From NCBI RefSeq assembly GCF_012396585.1, contig NZ_JAAXPR010000005.1, positions 1-64,000 on the forward strand: a stretch of 64,000 bases of DNA, written 5' to 3'. Positions 1 to 9,223 of this stretch are shown piece by piece; within the stretch, counting starts at the first letter, position 1, and each line of letters opens with the position of its first letter. Below the pieces are notes generated by a model. That model saw only the letters and a list, made by a program, of their open reading frames with translations. It was not told the DNA's origin and made no database searches. Source of the DNA: Streptococcus ovuberis. Lineage in GTDB: Bacteria > Bacillota > Bacilli > Lactobacillales > Streptococcaceae. Position numbers and translations under genes: made by a program.

Positions 1-76
1 TCCATATGATTCTTTCTAATGAGTGGTTTGATTGCTTTTCATTATAGGTCATATGGGGCTTTTTTCATACTCAAAA

Positions 77-128
77 AGGCTCCATAATCTCCGAGGTGGA
101 TTTACCCACTACAGAAATTATAGAGCCT
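77..128 (-). repeat. Hairpin-forming sequence, possible IS end
   Basis: Read on the minus strand, the two ends pair over about 17 bp with three G-U pairs (arms begin AGGCTCTATAATTTC and end GAGATTATGGAGCCT). A smaller GTGG/CCAC stem lies inside. It sits downstream of the AraC gene and its terminator. The wobble pairs in place of mismatches suggest a structured transcript or a decayed IS end. The family is not identified. Bases 1-76 show nothing recognisable. Confidence 0.4.
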
Positions 129-129
129 A

Positions 130-184
130 AAAAAGCGAACACTATAGTTTTCTCGTGAATAGAATACTATAGCGTTCGCTTTTT
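130..184. terminator. Bidirectional intrinsic terminator
   Basis: A 19-bp stem with one mismatch (130-148 against 166-184) encloses a 17-nt loop. It has A-rich and T-rich flanks on both sides. It would end transcription of the AraC gene coming from the right. Confidence 0.75.
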
Positions 185-260
185 CTGTTTGGCTTAGGAT
201 CTTGCCTTAGATTATTTGGGATATCGCGAAGGTTTATAGGCATGAATGACTTGAAGCCCG

Positions 261-1460
261 TTAGTGATTATCTAGTAACTGGTGCTCTTGCCGGTATTTC
301 AAAGGGGTTGTTCCAAAGAACTTCTTGAATTGGTTTTGAAAATACGACTGAGAGGAAAAGCAGAGATAGTTGCTGATGTAGCTGAGTGAATAGTCGGAGT
401 AGGCTAGGAGTTCCCTGGCGGTATCTAACTTTGTCTTGGTAATAAAGGTGGAAATAGGCATCTTGATTTCGGATTTGAAAAGGGTTTTGAAATGGGAATA
501 ACTGTAGCCTGTCACTCGGGCTACATCCTCTACCTGAATGGGTTGATTGACATTACTTTGAATAAATTGAACCGCCCTGAAAATATCTGAGCTGAGCTCT
601 TGGTTGAACTGGCTTTTTGAAACACGCTCTGTGAAATCCAAATACATCAGACTAGTCAAGGAGATGATTTCTTCAACAGATTCCAGGCGTTCACATTCCT
701 GGATGTACAAATCACTGAGGCTATAAGCATGCTCAATCTCCAGACCACCTTCAATCGCAGCTCTAGTCGCCAGAGTGACAGCTACAATGAAGGTGTTTTT
801 TTGTTGCCTTAGGGTATTGTCCGCAATGATGCCATTCGTAATCTGACCAGCTTCGGTAAGAATCTTTAAGACCAATGTCCTGTTACCCTTGGATAGAGCA
901 TGGTGCAGGGCTTTTTCAAATTGGTAACTGTTGTGAATAAAGGCTTCTTCACGATTTTCCGTGACCAAACGTGAGAGTTCAATGTTCAGGGCCTTTTGCT
1001 TAGGAGCATCCTCTGCTGGCATTTGGAAGGAGACGCTTCTTTGATTGCAAATTAGCTCTAAAAAGGATAGGAGGCTCAGACATTGCTTCAAGGAGAAGGT
1101 CGGTGTGTTTTGGAAGAGCCTTTCGATAAATTCCTCTTCGTGAGGCTTAATATCAAACTCCTTGATAAAAAGCGAGAGGTGCTGGGGCGAGATTGGCGTA
1201 CTAAAGATGGGACCAATCACTAAATACTCATCGCCTTGGACCAGAGGGACATAGCCAAAGAAGGCAAAGGAGTCAGAAAGGAAATACTGCTTGTCTTCTT
1301 CAAAGTAAACTCTTTGGGATAGTTTTTGAGATAGCTCTAAATTCTGGGAAAATTGGGGTTGGCTAGTTAGCAAGGTAGCAGGAAACCTCAAATGGGTGAT
1401 AGGAATATAGGTCGCTTGGAAAAATTGTTGGCAAAATCTTGTGATCTGACTTGAATCCAT
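261..1460 (-). CDS. AraC-family transcriptional regulator
   Basis: A 399-residue protein with two C-terminal helix-turn-helix segments of the AraC/XylS type (about residues 290-390, including GYSYSHFKTLFK and the closing FFGTTPLKYR motif). The N-terminal 280 residues form a non-cupin sensor region like those of YesN-type regulators. It is divergent from the GH3 glycosidase, transporter and rhamnosidase genes and is inferred to activate them in response to a plant glycoside or its product. A good Shine-Dalgarno (GGAGG) precedes the ATG at 1460. The inducer cannot be told from sequence. Confidence 0.85.
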   Translation of the reverse strand: MDSSQITRFCQQFFQATYIPITHLRFPATLLTSQPQFSQNLELSQKLSQRVYFEEDKQYFLSDSFAFFGYVPLVQGDEYLVIGPIFSTPISPQHLSLFIKEFDIKPHEEEFIERLFQNTPTFSLKQCLSLLSFLELICNQRSVSFQMPAEDAPKQKALNIELSRLVTENREEAFIHNSYQFEKALHHALSKGNRTLVLKILTEAGQITNGIIADNTLRQQKNTFIVAVTLATRAAIEGGLEIEHAYSLSDLYIQECERLESVEEIISLTSLMYLDFTERVSKSQFNQELSSDIFRAVQFIQSNVNQPIQVEDVARVTGYSYSHFKTLFKSEIKMPISTFITKTKLDTARELLAYSDYSLSYISNYLCFSSQSYFQNQFKKFFGTTPLKYRQEHQLLDNH

Positions 1461-1484
1461 GAAAGCCTCCTAAACATCATCAAT

Positions 1485-1512
1485 AATTACAAAAAATCGT
1501 CTAAAATTACAA
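1485..1512 (+). promoter_or_regulatory. Direct-repeat operator candidate for the AraC regulator
   Basis: AATTACAA occurs twice on the same strand, at 1485-1492 and 1505-1512. The spacing is 20 bp, about two helical turns, as is usual for AraC-type half-sites. The site lies between the divergent araC and GH3 genes. The GH3 side has a -10-like TAATAT at 1534-1539 but no good -35, which fits an activator-dependent promoter. Confidence 0.45.
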
Positions 1513-1570
1513 TATAACGCTTACGCAATAGTGTAATATAAAAGCGAGAAAAAGACAAGTGAGGAAAAAC

Positions 1571-3838
1571 ATGACCACTGAGCAAATCAAAGCCCTTCTG
1601 GCTGAGTTGACCCTAGAAGAAAAAGCATCCCTTTGTTCAGGAAAGGACTTTTGGCGGACTAAGGCGATTGAGCGCCTCAATATTCCGGCAATGATGCTTT
1701 CGGATGGGCCACATGGCCTGCGTAAGCAAGATCAGGGAGGGGACCATCTAGGCATCAATAATAGTATCCCAGCTGTTTGTTTTCCAGCAGGATCAGCGAT
1801 TGCATCCAGTTTTAGCCGAGAAGCAGCCAGCCTACTGGGAGAGACCCTAGGCAGGGAATGTCAAGCGGAAGATGTAGGAGTTATTTTGGGGCCTGCTATG
1901 AACATCAAGCGTTCGCCTCTATGTGGCCGAAATTTTGAATATTTTTCCGAAGATCCCTTGCTTTCTTCAGAGATGGCGACGGCCTATGTGAAGGCTGTTC
2001 AATCCAAACACATCGGAACCAGTCCCAAGCATTTTTTAGCCAACAACCAAGAATTTCATCGCGTGACCAGCGACTCCATTGTGGATGAGCGAACCTTACG
2101 TGAAATTTATCTGGCATCCTTTGAAGGAATGGTCAAAAAGGTTAAGCCCTGGACCATCATGAACAGTTACAACAAGCTGAATGGGACCTACCTCTGCGAA
2201 AATGAAGCCATGCTAACCGATGTCCTACGTAAGGAATGGGGCTTTGACGGCTATGTGGTGACTGACTGGGGAGCCATGAATGACCGGGTTGCAGCCCTCA
2301 AGGCGGGCTGTGAATTGGAGATGCCTGGGGGCAACCTCAGCAATGAGCAAGAAATCCTTGCGGCCGTTCAGTCAGGAGACTTGGATCCAGCTGTCCTTGA
2401 CCAAGCTGTGGAACGTCTCTTGACCATCCTCTACCGTTACGAAGAAAACCGGGATTTCTCAGCTGTATTTGACAGAGAGGCCGACCACGAAGTCGCACGT
2501 CAGCTTGCAGAAGAGTCCATTGTACTGTTGAAGAATGAAGAAGCCATTCTTCCGCTTACTAGCTCTCAGCAGGTTGCTTTTATTGGGCAATATGCAGAGC
2601 AACCACGTTATCAGGGTGGAGGGAGTTCTCATATTAACAGCCACAAGGTCACGTCAGCCCTATCAGTGGCTGGTGAGAACGTGACCTATGCTCGCGGCTT
2701 TGATGACCAGTCCGAAGAGATTGATGAGGCCCTTCAAGCAGAAGCTGTTGAACGGGCTAGAGAAGCTAATATTGCTGTGCTCTTTGTTGGTTTACCCGAT
2801 AGCTTTGAATCAGAAGGGTATGACAGAAAGCATCTGAGAATGCCTGCTAACCAAGTTGCTCTGATTGAAGCGGTCGCAAGCGTTCAAGAAAATATTATTG
2901 TTGTCTTGCATAACGGGTCTCCAGTTGAGATGCCTTGGATCGATCAGGTAAAAGGCGTCTTGGAGGTCTATCTGGGTGGTCAAGCTATAGGAGCTGCAAC
3001 CGTCAATGTCCTCTATGGCCAGGTCAATCCGAGCGGACGCTTGGCTGAGACCTTCCCGTTGCGTTTGGAAGATACTCCAGCCTACCTGACCTTTGGTGGT
3101 GAAAAGGACAAGTCTGTCTATACAGAAGGCGTCTTTGTGGGCTACCGTTACTACACCTCAAAAGATCAAGCAGTCTTGTTCCCCTTCGGGCACGGTTTGT
3201 CCTATACCAGCTTTGCTTATAGCAATCTAACGGTTGATAAAGAGCAATTGTCAGATCAAGAAACAGTTAGCGTTTCGATTGATGTTACAAATACTGGCTC
3301 AATGGCTGGTAAAGAAGTGGTTCAGCTCTACGTGTCACCTGTGGACAGCCGTCTCATTCGTCCGCTTAAGGAATTGAGAGCGTTTGATAAGATCCAATTA
3401 GCAAAAGGTGAAACGAAAACGGTAACCTTTGAACTGGATAAGCGCGCCTTTGCCTACTGGGAAACAGAAATCCATGACTGGTATGTGGAGGATCTGGACT
3501 ACGAGATCAGCTTTGACCGTTCGGCTGAGGAAACAATCGCTAGCACCATCGTGCATGTGACCCCAGGTCAGCCGTTGCCAAAAGTCTATACCCTAAACTC
3601 AACCATGGGTGAAATCATGGCTGATCCAAGAGGGAAGATAATTTTGGAACAAGCCATGGGAAGCGTGATGGAGAATCCAGAAGCAGCAGAGGTAGCTGAA
3701 AATAGCGGTGGTGATGCTGTCAGTGATCAAATGATGGCTGCAATGATGGAAGGCATGCCTCTTCGTCAACTGCTTAGCTTCGTCCCAGGGATAGAAAAAC
3801 CTATGTTACAGCAACTGGTCGATGCACTCAATAGTTAA
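1571..3838 (+). CDS. Cytoplasmic GH3 beta-glucosidase
   Basis: 755 residues. Residues 1 to about 300 are the GH3 N-terminal barrel with KHFLANNQE and the nucleophile motif VTDWG (Asp about 232). A C-terminal GH3 domain follows, then a fibronectin-III-like domain (about 560-645). The last 80 residues are a tail also found on the rhamnosidase downstream. There is no signal peptide, so it should hydrolyse beta-glucosides inside the cell. The start at ATG 1571 is preferred over the upstream GTG 1559 because GAGGAAA just before it is a good ribosome-binding site. It is first in a run with the GPH transporter and GH78. Glucoside specificity is inferred from the family and not certain. Confidence 0.88.
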   Translation: MTTEQIKALLAELTLEEKASLCSGKDFWRTKAIERLNIPAMMLSDGPHGLRKQDQGGDHLGINNSIPAVCFPAGSAIASSFSREAASLLGETLGRECQAEDVGVILGPAMNIKRSPLCGRNFEYFSEDPLLSSEMATAYVKAVQSKHIGTSPKHFLANNQEFHRVTSDSIVDERTLREIYLASFEGMVKKVKPWTIMNSYNKLNGTYLCENEAMLTDVLRKEWGFDGYVVTDWGAMNDRVAALKAGCELEMPGGNLSNEQEILAAVQSGDLDPAVLDQAVERLLTILYRYEENRDFSAVFDREADHEVARQLAEESIVLLKNEEAILPLTSSQQVAFIGQYAEQPRYQGGGSSHINSHKVTSALSVAGENVTYARGFDDQSEEIDEALQAEAVERAREANIAVLFVGLPDSFESEGYDRKHLRMPANQVALIEAVASVQENIIVVLHNGSPVEMPWIDQVKGVLEVYLGGQAIGAATVNVLYGQVNPSGRLAETFPLRLEDTPAYLTFGGEKDKSVYTEGVFVGYRYYTSKDQAVLFPFGHGLSYTSFAYSNLTVDKEQLSDQETVSVSIDVTNTGSMAGKEVVQLYVSPVDSRLIRPLKELRAFDKIQLAKGETKTVTFELDKRAFAYWETEIHDWYVEDLDYEISFDRSAEETIASTIVHVTPGQPLPKVYTLNSTMGEIMADPRGKIILEQAMGSVMENPEAAEVAENSGGDAVSDQMMAAMMEGMPLRQLLSFVPGIEKPMLQQLVDALNS

Positions 3839-3868
3839 TAAATTAGAAAAACAATAAAGGGGCTCATT

Positions 3869-5782
3869 ATGGCTAAAAAAGTCAAAAAAGATAAGAATGC
3901 TATCCGCTGTGACCGTGACGGTATTCAAAAAGTGATGAGGGTATGGGATTATTTTGCTGACTCGCTTGGACAATTCTCGTTAAATGTTATCAGTGGTCTC
4001 ATAGGACAACTGACGTTCTTCTACACGGATAAAGTCGGTATGGCAGCTGGGGCTATTGCCACCATCTTCATGATTAACAAAATCTTAGATGCTTTTACTG
4101 ATATTTTTATGGGAAATATCGTTGATAATACGCCTACAGGTAAGGAAAAATATCGTCCTTGGCTATTGAGAGCAGGCGTGCTGGCTGGTGTCCTTCTAGC
4201 TATGCTATTTACAGTTCCCAAAGGAAGCGATGCACTTCAACTAGCCTATGTGTTAGGAACAAACTTCCTTTTGATGTCAGTACTTTTTACCGCAATTTCA
4301 ATTCCGTACGCGTCTCTACAAATCGTTCGAACTAATAGTCAAGAAGAACGTTCTTATATTGGAACATGGCGTGCTGCGTCTGGTTACGTTTCAGGTATGT
4401 TCATTGCTATTCTTGTTATCCCGGTGACGAATATGCTCGGCGGAAGTCAGTCAGCATGGATTAAGTTGGGTGCTGTTTTCGGTGCCTTGGTGGCGCTAGC
4501 TATGATGATTTGTTATCGTTATGCGCGTGAATCTGCAACGCATCATACTACAGAAGTATCTCAAGATAGCGGTATAGAGCCTCAAATGTCCTTCAAAGAT
4601 TCTCTCCCTAAACTTTTCCAAAATAAATATTGGGTGTTGTTACTCATTGTGAATTTTGCTCTCCAGCTATCTTTTGGTATCAGTGGGGCATCGGGTATCT
4701 ACTATGCCAAATGGATTTACGGCAATGAAAACTTAGTTGCTATTGGTGGTGCGCTGGGGTTGATTCCAACAATCTTGGGATTTGCACTTATCACACCACT
4801 CGTTAAAAAATTTGGTCCAACCAAACTCATGAAAAATATGTCTTTGATTACTGCTATCTGTACGGCTGTGCGAATCATCAATCCAACAAATTTTGTTTTC
4901 AACACAGCACTGGGCTTGATTACTGGTTTTGCCGGAATCCCACTCATGGCATTGACAGGTGTTTTAATGGCTATGGTTGTTGATTATAATGATTATAAAT
5001 TTGGTGTAAAAATGGTTGGTCGCTCATCAAGTGCCCAAAGTTTTGCCAATAAAATCGGTTCTGGTATCGGGGCCTCTCTTGTTGGATGGTGCTTAGCACT
5101 GGCGAATTATGATGGAACAGCAGCAGTAGCGACACCGGCAGTTCGACAAGCTATTTATACTTTCTCTATCTATGTGCCACTCCTATTGGCTTTAGTAATG
5201 TATTTGAGTTTGCGTCAATTTGACTTGGAATCTCGCATGTTTGAGATTTATGCGGGCATAGCAGAGCGGCGAGCTGGGGGTCAGTCAGAGGAGTATGCTC
5301 CTATTCTTGATAAGCCAGCTACCGTCAGTGATGCGGTTGTTCTAGCACCAGTTGCAGGTCAAACCTTCACCTTGAAAGAGGTCAATGACCCAGCCTTCTC
5401 AAATGGTGTCATTGGCCAAGGACTTGCCATCAAGCCTAGCCAAGGCATGCTTTACGCACCAGTAGATGGCCAGGTAAGTCTAGCCTTTGCGACAGGTCAT
5501 GCCTTGACTATTCTGAGTCCAAACGGAGCAGAAGTCTTTGTCCACATTGGTATTAATACGGTAACCATGAATGGGGATGGTTTCAACCTCACTGTTGCAC
5601 AAGGGGATCAGGTAAAAGCAGGTGATGTCATCGGTAGCTTTGATCTTGAGAAAATTGCTGCCGCTGGCCTCAGCGATACAACGGTTGTTCTGGTGACCAA
5701 CACTAACGATTATAAAGAGATTAAATCTGTGGCAACAACACATGTCACTCCAGCAGACAAGGTCCTAGAACTTAAAGTCTAA
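3869..5782 (+). CDS. GPH-family sugar symporter with C-terminal PTS IIA domain
   Basis: 637 residues. Residues 1-465 are a twelve-segment glycoside-pentoside-hexuronide:cation symporter of the MelB/LacS type. Residues about 490-630 are a IIA(Glc)-like domain with both conserved histidines: His544 in TGHAL and His559 in [10 protein letters not shown], the latter being the expected HPr-phosphorylated residue. In LacS this domain tunes transport to the PEP/HPr state. Lying 30 bp after GH3 and before GH78, it is inferred to import the rhamnosyl or glucosyl substrate of both enzymes. AAAGGGG precedes the ATG. The exact substrate is unknown. Confidence 0.88.
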   Translation: MAKKVKKDKNAIRCDRDGIQKVMRVWDYFADSLGQFSLNVISGLIGQLTFFYTDKVGMAAGAIATIFMINKILDAFTDIFMGNIVDNTPTGKEKYRPWLLRAGVLAGVLLAMLFTVPKGSDALQLAYVLGTNFLLMSVLFTAISIPYASLQIVRTNSQEERSYIGTWRAASGYVSGMFIAILVIPVTNMLGGSQSAWIKLGAVFGALVALAMMICYRYARESATHHTTEVSQDSGIEPQMSFKDSLPKLFQNKYWVLLLIVNFALQLSFGISGASGIYYAKWIYGNENLVAIGGALGLIPTILGFALITPLVKKFGPTKLMKNMSLITAICTAVRIINPTNFVFNTALGLITGFAGIPLMALTGVLMAMVVDYNDYKFGVKMVGRSSSAQSFANKIGSGIGASLVGWCLALANYDGTAAVATPAVRQAIYTFSIYVPLLLALVMYLSLRQFDLESRMFEIYAGIAERRAGGQSEEYAPILDKPATVSDAVVLAPVAGQTFTLKEVNDPAFSNGVIGQGLAIKPSQGMLYAPVDGQVSLAFATGHALTILSPNGAEVFVHIGINTVTMNGDGFNLTVAQGDQVKAGDVIGSFDLEKIAAAGLSDTTVVLVTNTNDYKEIKSVATTHVTPADKVLELKV

Positions 5783-5789
5783 ATAAGAA

Positions 5790-5823
5790 TCAAGGATTGA
5801 AACGAGATATTTTCAATCCTTGA
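5790..5823 (+). repeat. Intercistronic 13-bp hairpin
   Basis: Perfect inverted repeat TCAAGGATTGAAA (5790-5802) and TTTCAATCCTTGA (5811-5823) with an 8-nt loop, lying between the transporter and GH78 genes. No T-run follows, so partial termination or mRNA 3'-end stabilisation is more likely than full termination. Confidence 0.6.
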
Positions 5824-5847
5824 CTATTTAAAGAGAAGGAGAGAACC

Positions 5848-8583
5848 ATGAAACTCTATGATGTAACAATCGATTACCAGCAAGAACCACTTGGTCTAGC
5901 CGTTAGACAGCCTCGGTTTTCCTGGAAATTATCTACTGACCAAGAAAATACAGTCCAGACCTCTTATCAAATCACCGTGAGAAAGGGAGATATCCCTGTC
6001 TGGGAAACAGGAAAGGTCGTTTCTGACCAGTCGATTTTAGTGGAATACGCTGGGCAAGCCCTGAAAGACGAGACAGAATACCAAGTGACCATTACCGTCT
6101 CAAATAATCACGGTCAGTCGGCAGAGGCCATCACCAACTTTACAACTGGTATTTTTGACCCAGAAGATTTTGTGGCTGAGATGATTGGACATAACTTTGA
6201 TGAATCAGTGATTGCTCCGCCGATTTTTAAAAAAAGCTTTACGGTCAATAAGACGATTAAGAAAGCGACGGTCTATGTCACTGCTCAGGGTGTCTATGAG
6301 TTAGAGTTAAACGGGCAAAAAGTCGGCGAGGACTACCTAGCACCGGGTTGGACCAGCTATCACAAACGGCTCCAGTATCAAATTTATGATGTGACTGAGC
6401 AACTGATTGAACAAAATGAATTGGCCATCACAGTCGGCCAGGGCTGGTACGCAGGTATCATGGGCTTTGAAATGAAAAACCACCACTATGGTGATTGTGT
6501 CGGTGCTCTTTTGCAGTTAAACTTGACCTACGAAGACGGTACTAAAGAAACCATTGCTACTGATGAAACCTGGTCTGTGGAGACTGGAGCTATCCAATCC
6601 AGTGAAATTTACCTTGGCGAAACCATCAATACCTTTGACCATTCGAAACAATCAGGAGAAGTCACTGTTTTGCCATTTGACAAATCTATCTTGGTTGCCC
6701 AAGAAAACGAGCCAATCCGTATGACTGAGCGGCTGGAAGTGGTTGATGATTTCGTGACACCAGCAGGTGAGCGAGTCCTTGATTTTGGGCAAAATATGAC
6801 AGGCTGGGTTGAGCTGCGCGTCAAAGGCCGGCCTGGGCAAAAACTGATCATCGAGCACGCCGAAACCTTGGACAAGGACGGGAATTTCTACAAGGAAACC
6901 TTGCGTCAAGCAATTTCTGTCGATACCTATATCTGTGATGGGACTGAGCAAGTTTTTCGCCCGCACTTTACCTTCCATGGTTTTCGTTACATCCGCCTCT
7001 CAGGTTTTGAAGATACTGAAGCAACCTTCATCGCCTGTGTCCTGCACTCTGACATGACACCGACTGGAACCTTCACAACCTCCAATCCTAAGATCAATCA
7101 ATTGCAGAGCAATATTCGCTGGGGGCAGCGCGGAAATTTCTTGGATGTGCCGACGGATTGCCCGCAGCGAGACGAGCGCTTGGGTTGGACAGGAGATGCC
7201 CAGGTCTTCTCTTGGACAGCTGCCTATAACTATAATGTGGCACCATTTTTCAGCAAATGGATGAAGGATGTGGCAGCAGACTCCTCTCTTGAAAAAGGGG
7301 TGCCACACGTGGTACCAGATATTCTGGGGTCATATAGTTCATCAGCTTGGTCGGATGTGGCGGTCATTGTTCCTTGGGTGATTTATCAGACTTACGGAGA
7401 CCTCCGCATTTTAGAAGAGTCTTGGCAGGTCATGCACGAGTGGGTGGACTATATCACCAACCATACGGGTGACAATGGCCTTTGGATGACTGGTTTCCAA
7501 TATGGTGACTGGTTGGCCTTAGATAAGGAAGAAAGTGCAGACCGTACAGGGGCGACGGATAAGTACTTGATTGCCAATGCTTACTACCTCTACGTGACAG
7601 ATCTTGTCCGTCAAACAGCTCTGCTATTATCCAAAGACAAAGAAGCCGAACGCTATGCTCAGCTCTATGAAGAGGTTTTAGCTGCTTTCCAAGACGAATA
7701 TTACACCAAAACAGGTCGTATTGTCAGCGAAACGCAAACGGGAGCCATCTTATCCCTCCACTTTAATCTGGCGCGTCCTGAGGACCGTGAGCGGATCATG
7801 AAGACCCTGGTGACCAATATCGAAAATCATAAAAATCATCTGGCGACAGGATTTGTGGGGACGCCCTACATCAACCATGTCCTGTCTGAAAATGGGGCGC
7901 ATGACTTAGCAGGGATCCTCCTCATGCGTGAGGACTACCCATCGTGGCTCTATGCGGTCAATATGGGAGCGACGACCATTTGGGAGCGGTGGAATTCGAT
8001 CAAACCAGATGGCAGCTTCGATGAATCGGGCATGAACTCGCTCAATCACTATGCCTATGGCTCCATCGGTGACTGGATGTACCGCAAGGTGGCTGGAATT
8101 TATCAGACCAGTCCAGGCTATAAGACCTTTGCCGTCCAGCCCCGCTTTGTCAAAGGAATTGATGAGGTGACAGCGACACTTGAGACACCTTACGGCGAGA
8201 TTGCTAGCCACTGGATTTGCCGTGGAGGTCGGATTGTGGTTGAGGTTACTGTTCCAGCAAATACGACAGCCCAGCTTTATCTTCCAGAAAAAGATGAGGT
8301 GGTGGAACTTGGATCAGGAACCTATCGTTACGAATACGACACGGCGACAGACTTAACCCTAGCACGTTTTAGTTTAGACTGTACCTTTGGTGAAATTTTG
8401 GATCAACCTCTGGCAATAGACCTCTTTAATCAAATGGCCCCAGGTATGCTGGATAATCCGATGATTGATATGGCGCGTGGCATGACCTTGGTCGAGGTCT
8501 TGGGAGCTGCGCCTGAAGCGAGACCTCTATATGAAGCAGTGATTGATGCTCTGAATCAAGAGGAAGGGGAAGGAGTTAGATAA
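5848..8583 (+). CDS. GH78 alpha-L-rhamnosidase
   Basis: 911 residues. It has N-terminal beta-sandwich domains, then the (alpha/alpha)6 barrel with the family signature DVPTDCPQRDERLGWTGD (general acid expected at Glu443). The second catalytic acid is expected at Glu713 in IWERWN. A C-terminal beta-sandwich follows, then an extra tail of about 75 residues resembling the end of the GH3 protein. There is no signal peptide, so it releases L-rhamnose from imported rhamnosides in the cytosol. GAAGGAGAG precedes the ATG. It feeds the rhaBAD genes downstream. Confidence 0.93.
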   Translation: MKLYDVTIDYQQEPLGLAVRQPRFSWKLSTDQENTVQTSYQITVRKGDIPVWETGKVVSDQSILVEYAGQALKDETEYQVTITVSNNHGQSAEAITNFTTGIFDPEDFVAEMIGHNFDESVIAPPIFKKSFTVNKTIKKATVYVTAQGVYELELNGQKVGEDYLAPGWTSYHKRLQYQIYDVTEQLIEQNELAITVGQGWYAGIMGFEMKNHHYGDCVGALLQLNLTYEDGTKETIATDETWSVETGAIQSSEIYLGETINTFDHSKQSGEVTVLPFDKSILVAQENEPIRMTERLEVVDDFVTPAGERVLDFGQNMTGWVELRVKGRPGQKLIIEHAETLDKDGNFYKETLRQAISVDTYICDGTEQVFRPHFTFHGFRYIRLSGFEDTEATFIACVLHSDMTPTGTFTTSNPKINQLQSNIRWGQRGNFLDVPTDCPQRDERLGWTGDAQVFSWTAAYNYNVAPFFSKWMKDVAADSSLEKGVPHVVPDILGSYSSSAWSDVAVIVPWVIYQTYGDLRILEESWQVMHEWVDYITNHTGDNGLWMTGFQYGDWLALDKEESADRTGATDKYLIANAYYLYVTDLVRQTALLLSKDKEAERYAQLYEEVLAAFQDEYYTKTGRIVSETQTGAILSLHFNLARPEDRERIMKTLVTNIENHKNHLATGFVGTPYINHVLSENGAHDLAGILLMREDYPSWLYAVNMGATTIWERWNSIKPDGSFDESGMNSLNHYAYGSIGDWMYRKVAGIYQTSPGYKTFAVQPRFVKGIDEVTATLETPYGEIASHWICRGGRIVVEVTVPANTTAQLYLPEKDEVVELGSGTYRYEYDTATDLTLARFSLDCTFGEILDQPLAIDLFNQMAPGMLDNPMIDMARGMTLVEVLGAAPEARPLYEAVIDALNQEEGEGVR

Positions 8584-8752
8584 GCACCGTCCTGCAAGTA
8601 GGTGGTGTCAAAAGAGAGTGACACAAAAATTGTTAATTTACTAGAATGCGATTTTCCACGCAATCCCATTATTTCTGATCTCGGACAGAAACAATTTAAT
8701 CCAGACTGGTTCAGTCCCCAGTGCATTTCCTTATAGCTTAAAGATGAAACCG
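8584..8752. other. Intergenic stretch after the rhamnosidase
   Basis: Holds a short GTGTCA/TGACAC inverted repeat just after the GH78 stop but no T-run. No open frame of note was seen. The rest carries no recognised signal until the promoter at 8753. Confidence 0.4.
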
Positions 8753-8781
8753 TTTACGACTGAAGAAAAATAGTATATAAT
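8753..8781 (+). promoter_or_regulatory. Sigma-A-type promoter for small genes
   Basis: TTTACG (8753-8758) and a perfect TATAAT (8776-8781) are separated by 17 bp. Predicted start about 8788, just before a short frame with its own ribosome-binding site. Confidence 0.6.
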
Positions 8782-8799
8782 GGTATTGTAAGGGATATT

Positions 8800-8901
8800 A
8801 TGAAAGAGCATTTAGTAATAAAACTGCTCATAGCCAATTCTATTACAATGGTTGAACTGGTTGCTAATCAGAGAAGAGGCGTTTCTTTGATGGTCAATTG
8901 A
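8800..8901 (+). CDS. Putative 33-residue peptide
   Basis: ATG at 8800 preceded by AGGGATATT and, 12 nt upstream of it, the predicted transcript start. The product begins MKEHLVIKLLIANS and is basic and partly hydrophobic. No known family was recognised. The fit of promoter, ribosome-binding site and frame is the only support. It could be a leader peptide for the next gene or a chance frame. Confidence 0.3.
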   Translation: MKEHLVIKLLIANSITMVELVANQRRGVSLMVN

Positions 8902-8933
8902 GGATTTTTTAAAAGATGAAAGGAGGAGGGGAA

Positions 8934-9185
8934 ATGCGCTTATTTCAGATTTATAGAATGTTAGAACTGTTTCGCTTCAGCCTTTTTCTGCTCGGTAAGC
9001 TTGACTTTTTTGAGGTTGACAGTTTTCTGATGTTATTGGATGGTGTTTTAATTCCCTTATCTATCTTTGGTTTTGTGTATTTTCTCCAAAATTATGAACA
9101 CTATAATTGGAAAATTTGGTATTTCTTTATTCCGATTTGGGTTCCTCTAAGTCCGCAATTAGCTATGACAAGAGCAGAAAAATAA
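8934..9185 (+). CDS. Small hydrophobic protein of unknown function
   Basis: 83 residues from the ATG at 8934, chosen over 8916 because AGGAGGGG lies directly before it. It has two or three hydrophobic stretches (about residues 10-25, 30-50 and 60-78), so it is probably membrane-embedded. A terminator follows at 9201-9223 and a promoter precedes at 8753, so it forms its own short unit between the two glycoside gene blocks. No family was recognised. Confidence 0.5.
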   Translation: MRLFQIYRMLELFRFSLFLLGKLDFFEVDSFLMLLDGVLIPLSIFGFVYFLQNYEHYNWKIWYFFIPIWVPLSPQLAMTRAEK

Positions 9186-9200
9186 TTTGTGATCAAGCCT

Positions 9201-9223
9201 CTCCGCTAGATTTTCTAGTGGAG
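9201..9223 (+). terminator. Intrinsic terminator
   Basis: CTCCGCTAGA pairs with TCTAGTGGAG over a 3-nt loop (one G-U), followed by a T-rich GTGTTTGTTTG. It closes the small-protein unit. Confidence 0.65.

Noticed and set aside
1515-1530. TTGCGTAAGCGTTAT (minus strand) as a cre site in the first divergent promoter
   Set aside because: The spacing is off by one base from the cre consensus and the CG step is displaced.
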